Below, one piece after another: positions 1-6,510 of a stretch of DNA of 43,749 bases (position 1 is the stretch's first letter; each line of letters starts with the position of its first letter). The stretch lies in contig JBNJGB010000045.1 of NCBI GenBank assembly GCA_051747385.1, positions 1 through 43,749 of the forward strand. The letters are read 5' to 3'. Under the pieces are notes generated by a model that saw only the letters and a program-made list of their open reading frames with translations, ran no database searches and had not been told where the DNA came from. A program made the position numbers and the translations under genes. Origin of the DNA: JBNJGB01 sp051747385. GTDB lineage: Bacteria > Myxococcota_A > UBA9042 > PHBI01 > JACKFB01.

Positions 1-829
1 TCCAGCGGGTCCAGGCGCGCTCGAAGGGACCGTAGGCCGCCGCGTAGGTCGCGCGCTCGTGCGGGGTGAGCGTGACGCGGAGGCTCACGTGATCGAAGGG
101 CGCGAGGTGCTCACCCGTGAAGTCGGAGACCGCCCGGGCGTAGGCGACGGGACCGATGGCGTCGTCGAGGGTGGCGAGGCCGGCCTCGTCGTCGGGTGGG
201 GTGGCGGTGAGGCCCAGCCGGGCGGGGGCGGCGCACATCTCCAGGGCCTCCAGGCGGGCGCCGCTGGCGAAGTGGTGGGCCTCGTCGACGACCAGGAGCG
301 GGAAGCAGTCGCCGAAGCGGTCGGCGTGGCGGAGGGCGCTCTCGAAGGTGCAGACGGTCAGCGGCGCGAGGTCGTGGCGGCCGTCGCCGTAGCGCCCCAC
401 CGGGACGTCGCCCAGGGCGGAGAGGGCCCGGGCCCACTGGTGGAGGAGCGCGCGCGTGGGGACCAGGACCATCGCCGGCCGCCCCACCCTGGCGATGGCG
501 GCGAGGGCCACCCGGGTCTTGCCGGTGCCCGTGGGCAGCACGACGAGGCCGCGGCGCCCTGCGACGTCCCAGGCGTCGAGAGCGTCCTGCTGGTAGGGGC
601 GGAGGTCCGGCGCCGCGAGGTCGAGCGGGCGCGTGCGGCGGAGGCGCACGCGATCGTCCGGTGTGCGGCCAGCGCGAGAGAGGCCGTCGAAAACGTCGGC
701 ATAGCGGTGGGCCGGGACGCGGAAGCGCTCGACGCGGTCGTCCCACAGAGCACCGGGGAGTGCGGACGGGTCGTCGCCCGGGCCCCGGGGCTCGAGGAGG
801 AGGGTTCCGCGATCGTAGGTGAGGCGCAT
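1..829 (-). CDS. DEAD/DEAH-box helicase, superfamily 2 (C-terminus cut by window edge)
   Basis: This is an open minus-strand frame of 276 codons with no stop before the window edge, so only the N-terminal part is present. After about 70 N-terminal residues come the helicase motifs: an RPYQQ segment like the Q-motif, a Walker A segment LPTGTGKTRVA, a VLVPTRALLHQW motif Ia-like segment, the Walker B motif VDEAH, and an LGLTATP motif III. The order and spacing fit the XPB/RAD25-like branch of superfamily 2 ATP-dependent DNA or RNA helicases. The second RecA-like domain would lie outside the window. The ATG at 829 is chosen because homology-like sequence begins soon after it; no strong Shine-Dalgarno is visible. 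The cellular role (repair, restriction or other) cannot be told from this fragment. Confidence 0.85.
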   Translation of the reverse strand, partial: MRLTYDRGTLLLEPRGPGDDPSALPGALWDDRVERFRVPAHRYADVFDGLSRAGRTPDDRVRLRRTRPLDLAAPDLRPYQQDALDAWDVAGRRGLVVLPTGTGKTRVALAAIARVGRPAMVLVPTRALLHQWARALSALGDVPVGRYGDGRHDLAPLTVCTFESALRHADRFGDCFPLLVVDEAHHFASGARLEALEMCAAPARLGLTATPPDDEAGLATLDDAIGPVAYARAVSDFTGEHLAPFDHVSLRVTLTPHERATYAAAYGPFERAWTRW

Positions 830-897
830 GGCGGACCCGGGTGGAGCAAGGCGGATGCCACCACGGAGAGCCCCGGAGAGGCGGGGTTGCGAGCGTC

Positions 898-954
898 GGG
901 AGTGTCTCGGTCGTCTCGAAGGGCGGGACACCTCGAGACGACCGAGACACTCCC
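898..954. repeat. Perfect 22-bp inverted repeat with 13-nt loop
   Basis: Arms 898-919 and 933-954 are exact reverse complements of 22 bases, separated by 13 bases. The repeat lies between the end of the small ORF (983-1195, minus) and the helicase start (829, minus). There is no T-tract on either side, so it is not a classical intrinsic terminator. It could be a strong RNA hairpin in the helicase leader, a factor-dependent terminator, or a binding site for a dimeric regulator. The structure is seen directly; the function is open. Confidence 0.85.
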
Positions 955-982
955 CGGCCGGGGCGCCCTTGTCCGGTCCCGG

Positions 983-1195
983 CTACCTGTCCCCTTGGGC
1001 AGGCGCTCCGTCTCGGCGATCGGTCCGTCGTCCCAGCACCGGCTCCGGGTAGCGGTGGTGAGATGAGGCCGAGGAAGTGGAGGCTTTCCGGGACCTGTCG
1101 TAGACAGCCCCATGGCCCCGGAACGCTTGGTGGTCTCGCGGGATCTGCGCCAGCAGGCGCTCGCGCTGGTCGTGCCACGCCTCTCCGACCGTCAT
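983..1195 (-). CDS. Small hypothetical protein, possibly a gene remnant
   Basis: This 70-codon frame starts at ATG 1195 and is preceded by GGAGG four bases upstream. The first 22 codons have the G/C-ending pattern of genuine genes here (it begins MTVGEAWHDQRERLLAQI), but the second half loses this bias and becomes Arg/Ser-rich. That pattern suggests either a short real peptide or the 5' end of a decayed gene. No domain is recognised. It follows the ferredoxin gene on the same strand by 40 bp. Confidence 0.3.
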   Translation of the reverse strand: MTVGEAWHDQRERLLAQIPRDHQAFRGHGAVYDRSRKASTSSASSHHRYPEPVLGRRTDRRDGAPAQGDR

Positions 1196-1235
1196 GGTGC
1201 CTCCGCCCGGACAGGTCGGATGAGCGGCGCCGTGC

Positions 1236-1574
1236 CTACTGCTCGGCGGGGTTCTCGCTCATCAGCTCCCGCTTGTCCTCCACGTCCTTGTACTCCTCGG
1301 CCGTGGGGAGCGGGTCCTTCTGCTCGACGATGTTCGGCCACTCCTCGGAGAACTTCGCGTTGAGCTCGATGTACTCGTCCCACTTCTCCGGGAGGTCGTC
1401 CTCCTCGTAGATGGCGTCCACCGGGCACTCGGGCTCGCATGCACCGCAGTCGATACACTCGTCCGGGTGAATGACGAGCATGTTCTCGCCCTCGTAGAAG
1501 CAGTCCACCGGGCAGACCGCGACGCAGTCCGTGTACTTACACTTGATGCAGGGCTCGGCAACGATGTACGCCAT
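1236..1574 (-). CDS. fdxA: 7Fe ferredoxin ([3Fe-4S][4Fe-4S], FdxA type)
   Basis: A 112-residue ferredoxin with the FdxA pattern. The N-terminal motif CIKCKYTDCVAVCPVDCF supplies ligands for both clusters, and a second motif CIDCGACEPECP follows. The C-terminal half is an acidic tail of about 50 residues, typical of FdxA proteins of about 105-112 residues. It is a cytoplasmic low-potential electron carrier. No partner enzyme is adjacent, although three radical SAM enzymes and other Fe-S proteins in this window would need such a donor; linking them is inference. The ATG at 1574 has a GGAG-type ribosome site, and the family length is matched exactly from this start. Confidence 0.95.
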   Translation of the reverse strand: MAYIVAEPCIKCKYTDCVAVCPVDCFYEGENMLVIHPDECIDCGACEPECPVDAIYEEDDLPEKWDEYIELNAKFSEEWPNIVEQKDPLPTAEEYKDVEDKRELMSENPAEQ

Positions 1575-1702
1575 GGGATTCTCCGTGTCTCGGCGGCTCT
1601 ATACGCGAACTCGGACACCCGGGGTCCGGATTCTGTGGCGAGCACCCGGACCATGCCACCGATGGGCTGGATCGGCAAGGCGGTGCCTGGGCGCGCGCAG
1701 GG

Positions 1703-3145
1703 TCATAGCAGGCCGATGGCGGGCCAGTACAGAAAGATCAGGAGGGCCATGCCGGCCCACGCGACCAGGTGGAGCAGCACGCCGGTGCGCGCCACCACCC
1801 GGGGCGTCAGGTAGCCGGACGACCACGCGATGGCGGTCACCGGCGTGGCGATGGGGAACATGAACGCGAAGTTCGTGGGGAGCACGACCGTCATGGCCAT
1901 CGCCCGGGCGTCGATGCCCGCGGACTCCGCGAACGACAGAGCCGGCGGCATGAGCATGGCCACCACGGCGGAGTTGCTCATGAACTCCGTGGCCAGCGCG
2001 GCGATGATCGCCAGGAGCATCATGAGGACCTGCGGCGACAGCTCCTGGGCGTCCACCAGGTGCTCGGTCAACCAGAGCGCCGCGCCCGTGTGCTCCATGG
2101 TGCTGCCGAGGCAGATGGCGCCTCCGTACATGACCACGATGCCCCAGTTGACGTGGTGCTGGACGGAATGCCAGGACAGGGTCCCCAGGGCGAACAGGGC
2201 GGCCATGGAGCAGATGGCGATGTTCGCCAGACCGATGCTGTCCCCGGCCAGGGCCCAGAGCAGGACGGTGACGACGAGCACCGCGGCGACGACCCCCTCC
2301 CGGGGGGTGAGCTTGCCCATCCGGTTCAGGCGGTCCTCGAGCAGCGCCACGGCCTGCTCGGTCGACTCGATCTCCGGACGAAACCGCCGGCCCAGCAGCG
2401 TCGCTCCCACGGCGAGCAGCACCAGCACCATGGGCGCGGAGTACAGGATGTAGTCCACGAAGCCGACGGTGGAGGCGCCGTCCGTCGCCTCCTCCAGGAT
2501 GCCGATGGCCAGGGGGCCGCGCCCGCCGCCCAGGACCGTCAGGCTGCCGCCGATGATGCAGCCCCACATGAGCGCGAAGACCAGGCCCTGGCCCATGGCG
2601 GAGTCGGGCTTGCGGAGCTTCAGCGCCCTGGCGATGTCCGCCACGATGGGGAACACCATCATGGCCACCGCGTGCTCGCTCATGAGGGTCGAGGCCCCGG
2701 CGCAGAGGAGGAACACGGCCATGACGAGGCGGCGCGGGGAGTGCGCCCATCGCCGGGCCACGAGGGTGGCCGCCCGCTGCGACAGGCCCGTGGACACCAG
2801 CGCGGCGGAGAGCATGAAGGCGCCGAGGATGAAGAAGACGACCTTGGAGCCGAAGAAGGCGTAGGTCTCGCGGGCGTCCAGGATGCCCAGCATGGGGACC
2901 AGGGCGATGGCCAGGAGGCTGGTGATGGCCAGGGGCAGCAGCGACGTGGCCCAGAGGACCGCGCACAGGCCGAACACGCACAGGGTGCCGTAGCCGGAGT
3001 CGCTCAGGCCGGCCGGCGGCTCCAGGGAGAGCAGGATCGCGAAGACGGTGAAGATCGCTACGAGCTGGATCTGCCGCCTGAGGCGGCTCAGCAGGACGAC
3101 GCCGATGGGGCGCCGATCGATCTCGTAGCCTGAGGGGCTGGCCAA
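1703..3145 (-). CDS. DASS-family (SLC13) sodium/anion symporter
   Basis: A 480-residue polytopic membrane protein with about eleven hydrophobic segments. It matches the divalent anion:sodium symporter family, which imports dicarboxylates, sulfate or phosphate-like anions with Na+. The second signature region is recognisable as EFMSNSAVVAMLMPP, corresponding to the SNT motif that lines the substrate/Na+ site. The matching first region reads STLMSEHAVAMMVFP, so the usual Asn-Thr pair is Glu-His. Two hydrophobic half-repeats are visible. The substrate cannot be assigned. It stands alone, on the same strand as the ferredoxin gene but 128 bp from it. The ATG at 3145 gives a short cytoplasmic N-terminus before the first helix. 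Confidence 0.88.
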   Translation of the reverse strand: MASPSGYEIDRRPIGVVLLSRLRRQIQLVAIFTVFAILLSLEPPAGLSDSGYGTLCVFGLCAVLWATSLLPLAITSLLAIALVPMLGILDARETYAFFGSKVVFFILGAFMLSAALVSTGLSQRAATLVARRWAHSPRRLVMAVFLLCAGASTLMSEHAVAMMVFPIVADIARALKLRKPDSAMGQGLVFALMWGCIIGGSLTVLGGGRGPLAIGILEEATDGASTVGFVDYILYSAPMVLVLLAVGATLLGRRFRPEIESTEQAVALLEDRLNRMGKLTPREGVVAAVLVVTVLLWALAGDSIGLANIAICSMAALFALGTLSWHSVQHHVNWGIVVMYGGAICLGSTMEHTGAALWLTEHLVDAQELSPQVLMMLLAIIAALATEFMSNSAVVAMLMPPALSFAESAGIDARAMAMTVVLPTNFAFMFPIATPVTAIAWSSGYLTPRVVARTGVLLHLVAWAGMALLIFLYWPAIGLL

Positions 3146-3206
3146 GCGACTCTCCGCGATGGGGTTCCGTGGGGGCGGCCGTCACGGGGCCGCGCCCGGG
3201 GCGGGT

Positions 3207-4472
3207 TCAGGGCTCCCGGACCTCCTCGACCCGCTTGACGCGCAGGGCCCGCCGGAGATCGCTCAGGACCGCGGAGGTGCGGCGGCCGAGGCGGCTCCCC
3301 GTCACCTTGTGCTGGAGCGAGCCCCAGAAGCCGTCGTCCCGCGCGAAGAAGCGGGCGTCGAGCGGCGTGGTGACCACCGCGATGTCCCGCACGAGGTTCG
3401 GGTTGAGGCGGCGATCGCGCACGGCGCGGTACAGGTGGGCGTGGAGCTCCACGAGCTCCTCCAGGCTGGGCGGGAACAGCTCCACGTCGCTGTCGCTGCG
3501 CATGTCCCGGCCCTTGAAGGGGCGGTACATGGGGAGCACGGGGAGCACGCCCATCCCGGTGAGGGTGTCTATCCCGGCGTGGGTCGAGGAGACGGGCTCG
3601 AGGCCCACCACGAGGTGGCAGGCGACCCCGCCCGAGGGGAACACCGTCGCGGCGTAGCCCAGGGCGTCCAGGAAGCGCTCGCGCCCGATCTCCCGGGCCG
3701 GGCCGGGGCAGACGACCCGGAAGCGATCCGGGTCGAAGATCTCCATGTTGTAGCTGACCGCGTCCACGCCCATGGCGTAGGTGCGGTCGATCCACGAGTC
3801 CTGGTACGGCGGCAGCGCGTCCACGGCCACGAGGATGTCGAAGTGACGCTTGATGGCCGCGACGTAGGGCTCGAGGAAGCGCACGCCCCCGTCCAGGGTC
3901 GCCAGGTGGCCCACGGACAGGTAGACGATGCCCACGTGGTGCTCGTCCCGGGCGATGCGGATGGCCTCGAGGACGTCGTCCACGGACACGGCGTCGTGGG
4001 TCGCCAGCCCATCCTGGCCCACGCCGCAGAAGCGGCAGCGCAGGTCGTCGTGGAGGAAGGTGCACCGGTTGGTGGGCGACAGGGCCAGGTACGGCCCGTG
4101 CACCGTCCCCACGCGCCCGAACGGCAGGCCCGTGGACGTGCGGTGCTGGAAGAAGTGCGACCGCGGGCGGACCTCGACCCGGGCCCGCGCTCCGCCGTCC
4201 GTGTCGGTGGTGATCGCGAAGCCCTCCGCCTCCGCCACGAGGGTGTAGGGCGTCGTGGCCGCGAGGCCGGACATCATGGGCACCGAGACCCACGTGCCGC
4301 CCGGGAGCACCAGGTCCAGATCCCCGGCGCTGCCGAACAGAGCATGTCCCGTGACCCCGAAGCGATCCCCGGGCAGGCGCTCGCGCACCTCGTCGGGGAC
4401 GCGCAGGCCGCGCATCATCAGCTCCAGCTTGAGGAGCCCGGGGTTGGCCAGGATCTGGGAGAAGTCGCCCAT
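3207..4472 (-). CDS. Radical SAM protein with C-x8-C-x2-C cluster motif, in sulfur-carrier operon
   Basis: A 421-residue protein; the ATG at 4472 lies two bases after the stop of the JAMM gene, so translation is probably coupled. The likely [4Fe-4S]/SAM motif is at Cys137, Cys146 and Cys149 (SPTNRCTFLHDDLRCRFCGV), a C-x8-C-x2-C spacing rather than the common C-x3-C-x2-C. About 130 residues with a beta-rich look precede it. Downstream segments such as VGIVYLSVGHLATLDGG and VACHLVVGLEP fit the strands of a radical SAM partial TIM barrel. Being last in the operon with an E1, a sulfur carrier and a JAMM protease suggests sulfur insertion or cofactor assembly. I do not recognise the exact family, and the reaction is unknown. 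Upstream in-frame sequence to 4850 overlaps the JAMM gene and is not used. Confidence 0.85.
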   Translation of the reverse strand: MGDFSQILANPGLLKLELMMRGLRVPDEVRERLPGDRFGVTGHALFGSAGDLDLVLPGGTWVSVPMMSGLAATTPYTLVAEAEGFAITTDTDGGARARVEVRPRSHFFQHRTSTGLPFGRVGTVHGPYLALSPTNRCTFLHDDLRCRFCGVGQDGLATHDAVSVDDVLEAIRIARDEHHVGIVYLSVGHLATLDGGVRFLEPYVAAIKRHFDILVAVDALPPYQDSWIDRTYAMGVDAVSYNMEIFDPDRFRVVCPGPAREIGRERFLDALGYAATVFPSGGVACHLVVGLEPVSSTHAGIDTLTGMGVLPVLPMYRPFKGRDMRSDSDVELFPPSLEELVELHAHLYRAVRDRRLNPNLVRDIAVVTTPLDARFFARDDGFWGSLQHKVTGSRLGRRTSAVLSDLRRALRVKRVEEVREP

Positions 4473-4474
4473 CT

Positions 4475-4942
4475 CTACCCGCTGGCCCCCACCTCGACGA
4501 AGCCCCCGGTGTCCTCGGACCACGCGAAGACGCGGAAGCCCTTCACGCCGTCGTCCTGCGCGTCGAGGACCACGTGCTCGACCCCGGGGTACAGGGGCTC
4601 TCCCCACGGGGCCATGGCCTGGGCCTCGTCCTCCTCGGAGAAGTAGGCGCCGACCCGCACGTGGCTGTGCACGATGGCGATCAGCTCCCCGCGGTCCAGG
4701 CGCTCCTCCACGAGGCGCCCGTCGATGAGGAAGCCGTCCTCGCCCGTCCGCGGGAAGCGCTCGGGATCCTGCTCGTGGGCCTCGTCGAGGAGGTTGTCCG
4801 TGAGGATCGCCTTCGGGGCCTGGGCCTCCTCGACCAGCAGGCCGCAGCACTCCTTGGGGAACCAGGCCATGGCGTGATCCCTGAAGCGCCGGTAGACGGC
4901 CTCGTCGGCCAGGGCGTCCGCGGCGGTCAGCTTCCGTGCCAT
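4475..4942 (-). CDS. JAMM/MPN metalloprotease (Mec+-like) for sulfur-carrier processing
   Basis: A 155-residue JAB/MPN domain protein. The zinc site is complete: a glutamate in the segment KECCGLLVEE and the motif HSHVRVGAYFSEEDEA, which matches H-x-H-x7-S-x2-D. The usual Pro after the second His is Val. Prokaryotic relatives include Mycobacterium Mec+, which cleaves cysteine from CysO, and QbsD, which removes extra C-terminal residues of a carrier to expose Gly-Gly. The carrier in this operon ends Gly-Gly-Arg, so removing the Arg is the obvious proposed job (inference). The ATG at 4942 overlaps the upstream gene by 16 bp, and the stop is two bases before the radical SAM start. Confidence 0.92.
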   Translation of the reverse strand: MARKLTAADALADEAVYRRFRDHAMAWFPKECCGLLVEEAQAPKAILTDNLLDEAHEQDPERFPRTGEDGFLIDGRLVEERLDRGELIAIVHSHVRVGAYFSEEDEAQAMAPWGEPLYPGVEHVVLDAQDDGVKGFRVFAWSEDTGGFVEVGASG

Positions 4943-5325
4943 CGGATCTCCGTGTGGTCGTCCCAGGCGGGCGGGTCCCCGGCGCCCGACAGGGCCACCA
5001 GAGCGGTGAGGGCGGCCTGGGCGCCCGTGCGCCGGGTGTCGGGGTCCAGGGCGTCGAACGTCCAGACCGCGTCGCCGTCGGTGGCCACGCGGGTGTCCGG
5101 GTTCAGGCCGGCGAGGAGGCCTCGTAGCCGCTCGGCGAGAGTCGGCGACAGCACCAGGCGCCCCACGCCCCCGGCGGCCAGGTAGATCGCGGCCTCCTCG
5201 GCGGCGGGACCGTCGCCCGGGATCGCCACCGAAGACGCCAGGAGACGCTCCTGTCCGCCGGCGCCCACCTCCTCGAGGAGGATGTGGCGCGCGTATCGGC
5301 CAGCCTGGTCGTCGGACAGCGTCAC
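4927..5325 (-). CDS. Degenerate E1/MoeB N-terminal fragment
   Basis: A 132-residue protein from a GTG start at 5325. It begins LSDDQAGRYARHILLEEVGA and continues GQERLL, a close likeness of the N-terminal helix of MoeB/ThiF-type E1 enzymes, and then retains AIYLAAGGVGRLVL. The nucleotide-binding loop that should read GAGGLG is replaced by IPGDGPAAEEA, and the rest of the catalytic domain is missing. It is therefore most likely inactive by itself. The neighbouring E1 (5332-6393) lacks exactly this N-terminal helix, so the two may assemble, or this may be a relic of a duplicated E1 kept as a scaffold. It starts 6 bp after the E1-carrier stop and overlaps the JAMM gene. Confidence 0.7.
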   Translation of the reverse strand: MTLSDDQAGRYARHILLEEVGAGGQERLLASSVAIPGDGPAAEEAAIYLAAGGVGRLVLSPTLAERLRGLLAGLNPDTRVATDGDAVWTFDALDPDTRRTGAQAALTALVALSGAGDPPAWDDHTEIRWHGS

Positions 5326-5331
5326 GGCGAG

Positions 5332-5610
5332 CTATCGGCCTCCGGCGATGGCGGGGACGATCTGAAGCTCCGTGCCGTCCTGCAGCGGGGTCTCCAGGTT
5401 GTCCAGGAAGCGGATGTCCTCCTGGTCGGCGTAGACGTTGACGAAGCGCCGGAGGTTGCCGTCGCTGTCGCAGATCTTCGCCTTGATGCCGGGGTGGGCG
5501 CTCTCGAGGCCGTCGAGGGCCTCTCGGACGCTGGCGGCCTCGACGGACACCGCGTCCTCGCCGCCGGCGAACTTCCGCAGGGAGGTCGGGATCTTGATGG
5601 TGACGGACAT
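5332..5610 (-). CDS. CysO/MoaD/ThiS-like sulfur carrier with GGR C-terminus (internal start)
   Basis: This 92-residue beta-grasp carrier occupies the C-terminal part of the fused frame. Its ATG at 5610 follows AGAAGGAGA with 9 bases between GGAG and ATG, a strong ribosome site inside the fusion. The protein resembles mycobacterial CysO across its length (MSVTIKIPTSLRKFAGGED; LRRFVNVYADQEDIRF; ELQIVPAIAGG). Known active carriers end in Gly-Gly, which is adenylated and thiocarboxylated. Here one extra Arg codon lies between the second Gly and the stop, so the carrier needs trimming first, plausibly by the JAMM protease two genes downstream. The sulfur acceptor (cysteine, a cofactor or a natural product) is not known. 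Confidence 0.8.
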   Translation of the reverse strand: MSVTIKIPTSLRKFAGGEDAVSVEAASVREALDGLESAHPGIKAKICDSDGNLRRFVNVYADQEDIRFLDNLETPLQDGTELQIVPAIAGGR

Positions 5611-6393
5611 GTGGGTGGTCTCCTTCTGGGAGGGGGGAATCGCCCGGGTCGGGGTCGCCCGCGGACGACACGCGGGGCAGCCCGGCCCGTCGGGGAGTGG
5701 CACGTCGCGGATCCGGCCGCGGAGGCCGTCCACGGTGGTGACGAAACCGGCGTGGGCCGCGTCTTCATCCCCCGACAGCAGGGCCAGGGCCCGCTCGGCC
5801 TGAAGGTGGCCGACGAGGCCGGCCATGGCGCCGAGGACGCCGGAGGCCGCGCAGGACTGCACCTCGTGGGGCTCCGGCGGGGACTCGAAGAGGCAGCGGA
5901 AGCAGGGGCCCCGGCCGGCCGGCACGGCGACGACCAGGCCCTCGAACCGGATCACGCCCGCGATGACGGCGGGGACCCGGTGGGCCAGGGCGCGATCGTT
6001 GATGCGGAAGCGCGCCTCCGGGTCGTCCGTGGCGTCGACGACCACGTCGGCCTCTCGCATCAGGGCGTCCACGTTGGCGTCGCCGAGGCGGTCTCGCCGG
6101 GGCACGACGCGCGTCCCGGGCCACCTGGCGGCTACCCGCTCCGCGGCGACCTCGACCTTCGGGCGGCCCACGTCGGCCAGGCCGAAGAGGACCTGGCGCT
6201 GCAGGTTCGAGGGCTCGACGACGTCGTGGTCCACCAGGACGATCCGCCCGACCCCCGCCTCCGACAGGCTCGCGACCACGGGGCAGCCCAGCCCGCCGGC
6301 GCCGATGACCAGCGCGGTCGCGTCTGCCTCGAGGTGCGGAGAAGGGGTCGCCACGTCGGATCCTACCTGCCGGAGCCACGAATCCGCTCGCAT
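5332..6393 (-). CDS. ThiF/MoeB-like E1 fused in frame to CysO/MoaD-like sulfur carrier
   Basis: A single 353-residue frame. Residues about 27-250 are an E1-like adenylyltransferase: ATP loop VIGAGGLG, LVDHDVVEPSNLQRQ, GRPKVE, DATDDPEARFRIND, a Cys in the QSCAASGVLG segment, and a CxxC pair set GPCFRC and GCPAC for zinc. Residues 262-353 are a CysO/MoaD-like beta-grasp carrier (see 5332-5610). No stop separates the two halves, so read-through yields a natural E1-carrier fusion, while an internal ribosome site could also release the carrier alone. The first ATG (6393) has no Shine-Dalgarno. The in-frame GTG at 6354, after AGGTAGGA, is a credible alternative start. The expected chemistry is AMP activation and thiocarboxylation of the carrier C-terminus. 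Confidence 0.9.
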   Translation of the reverse strand: MRADSWLRQVGSDVATPSPHLEADATALVIGAGGLGCPVVASLSEAGVGRIVLVDHDVVEPSNLQRQVLFGLADVGRPKVEVAAERVAARWPGTRVVPRRDRLGDANVDALMREADVVVDATDDPEARFRINDRALAHRVPAVIAGVIRFEGLVVAVPAGRGPCFRCLFESPPEPHEVQSCAASGVLGAMAGLVGHLQAERALALLSGDEDAAHAGFVTTVDGLRGRIRDVPLPDGPGCPACRPRATPTRAIPPSQKETTHMSVTIKIPTSLRKFAGGEDAVSVEAASVREALDGLESAHPGIKAKICDSDGNLRRFVNVYADQEDIRFLDNLETPLQDGTELQIVPAIAGGR

Positions 6394-6421
6394 ACTGGAG
6401 AAAGTTGACCAAGGGAGTCAA
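6392..6421 (-). promoter_or_regulatory. Candidate sigma-70 promoter of the sulfur-carrier operon
   Basis: On the minus strand TTGACT (6421-6416) is followed after 18 bases by CAGTAT (6397-6392). TTGACT also forms the left half of a short inverted repeat with GTCAA. If used, transcription would begin about 6385, inside the annotated ATG, which would favour the GTG start at 6354. The -10 match is weak (3 of 6). Confidence 0.35.
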
Positions 6422-6510
6422 CAATCCCGAGAAACCCGGAGGCGCGGCCCCACCAAGCGCATGGTAGAGCCCGCGTCTCCTGCGGTCGATGCACGGCCGG
6501 CCGGCGAGGA

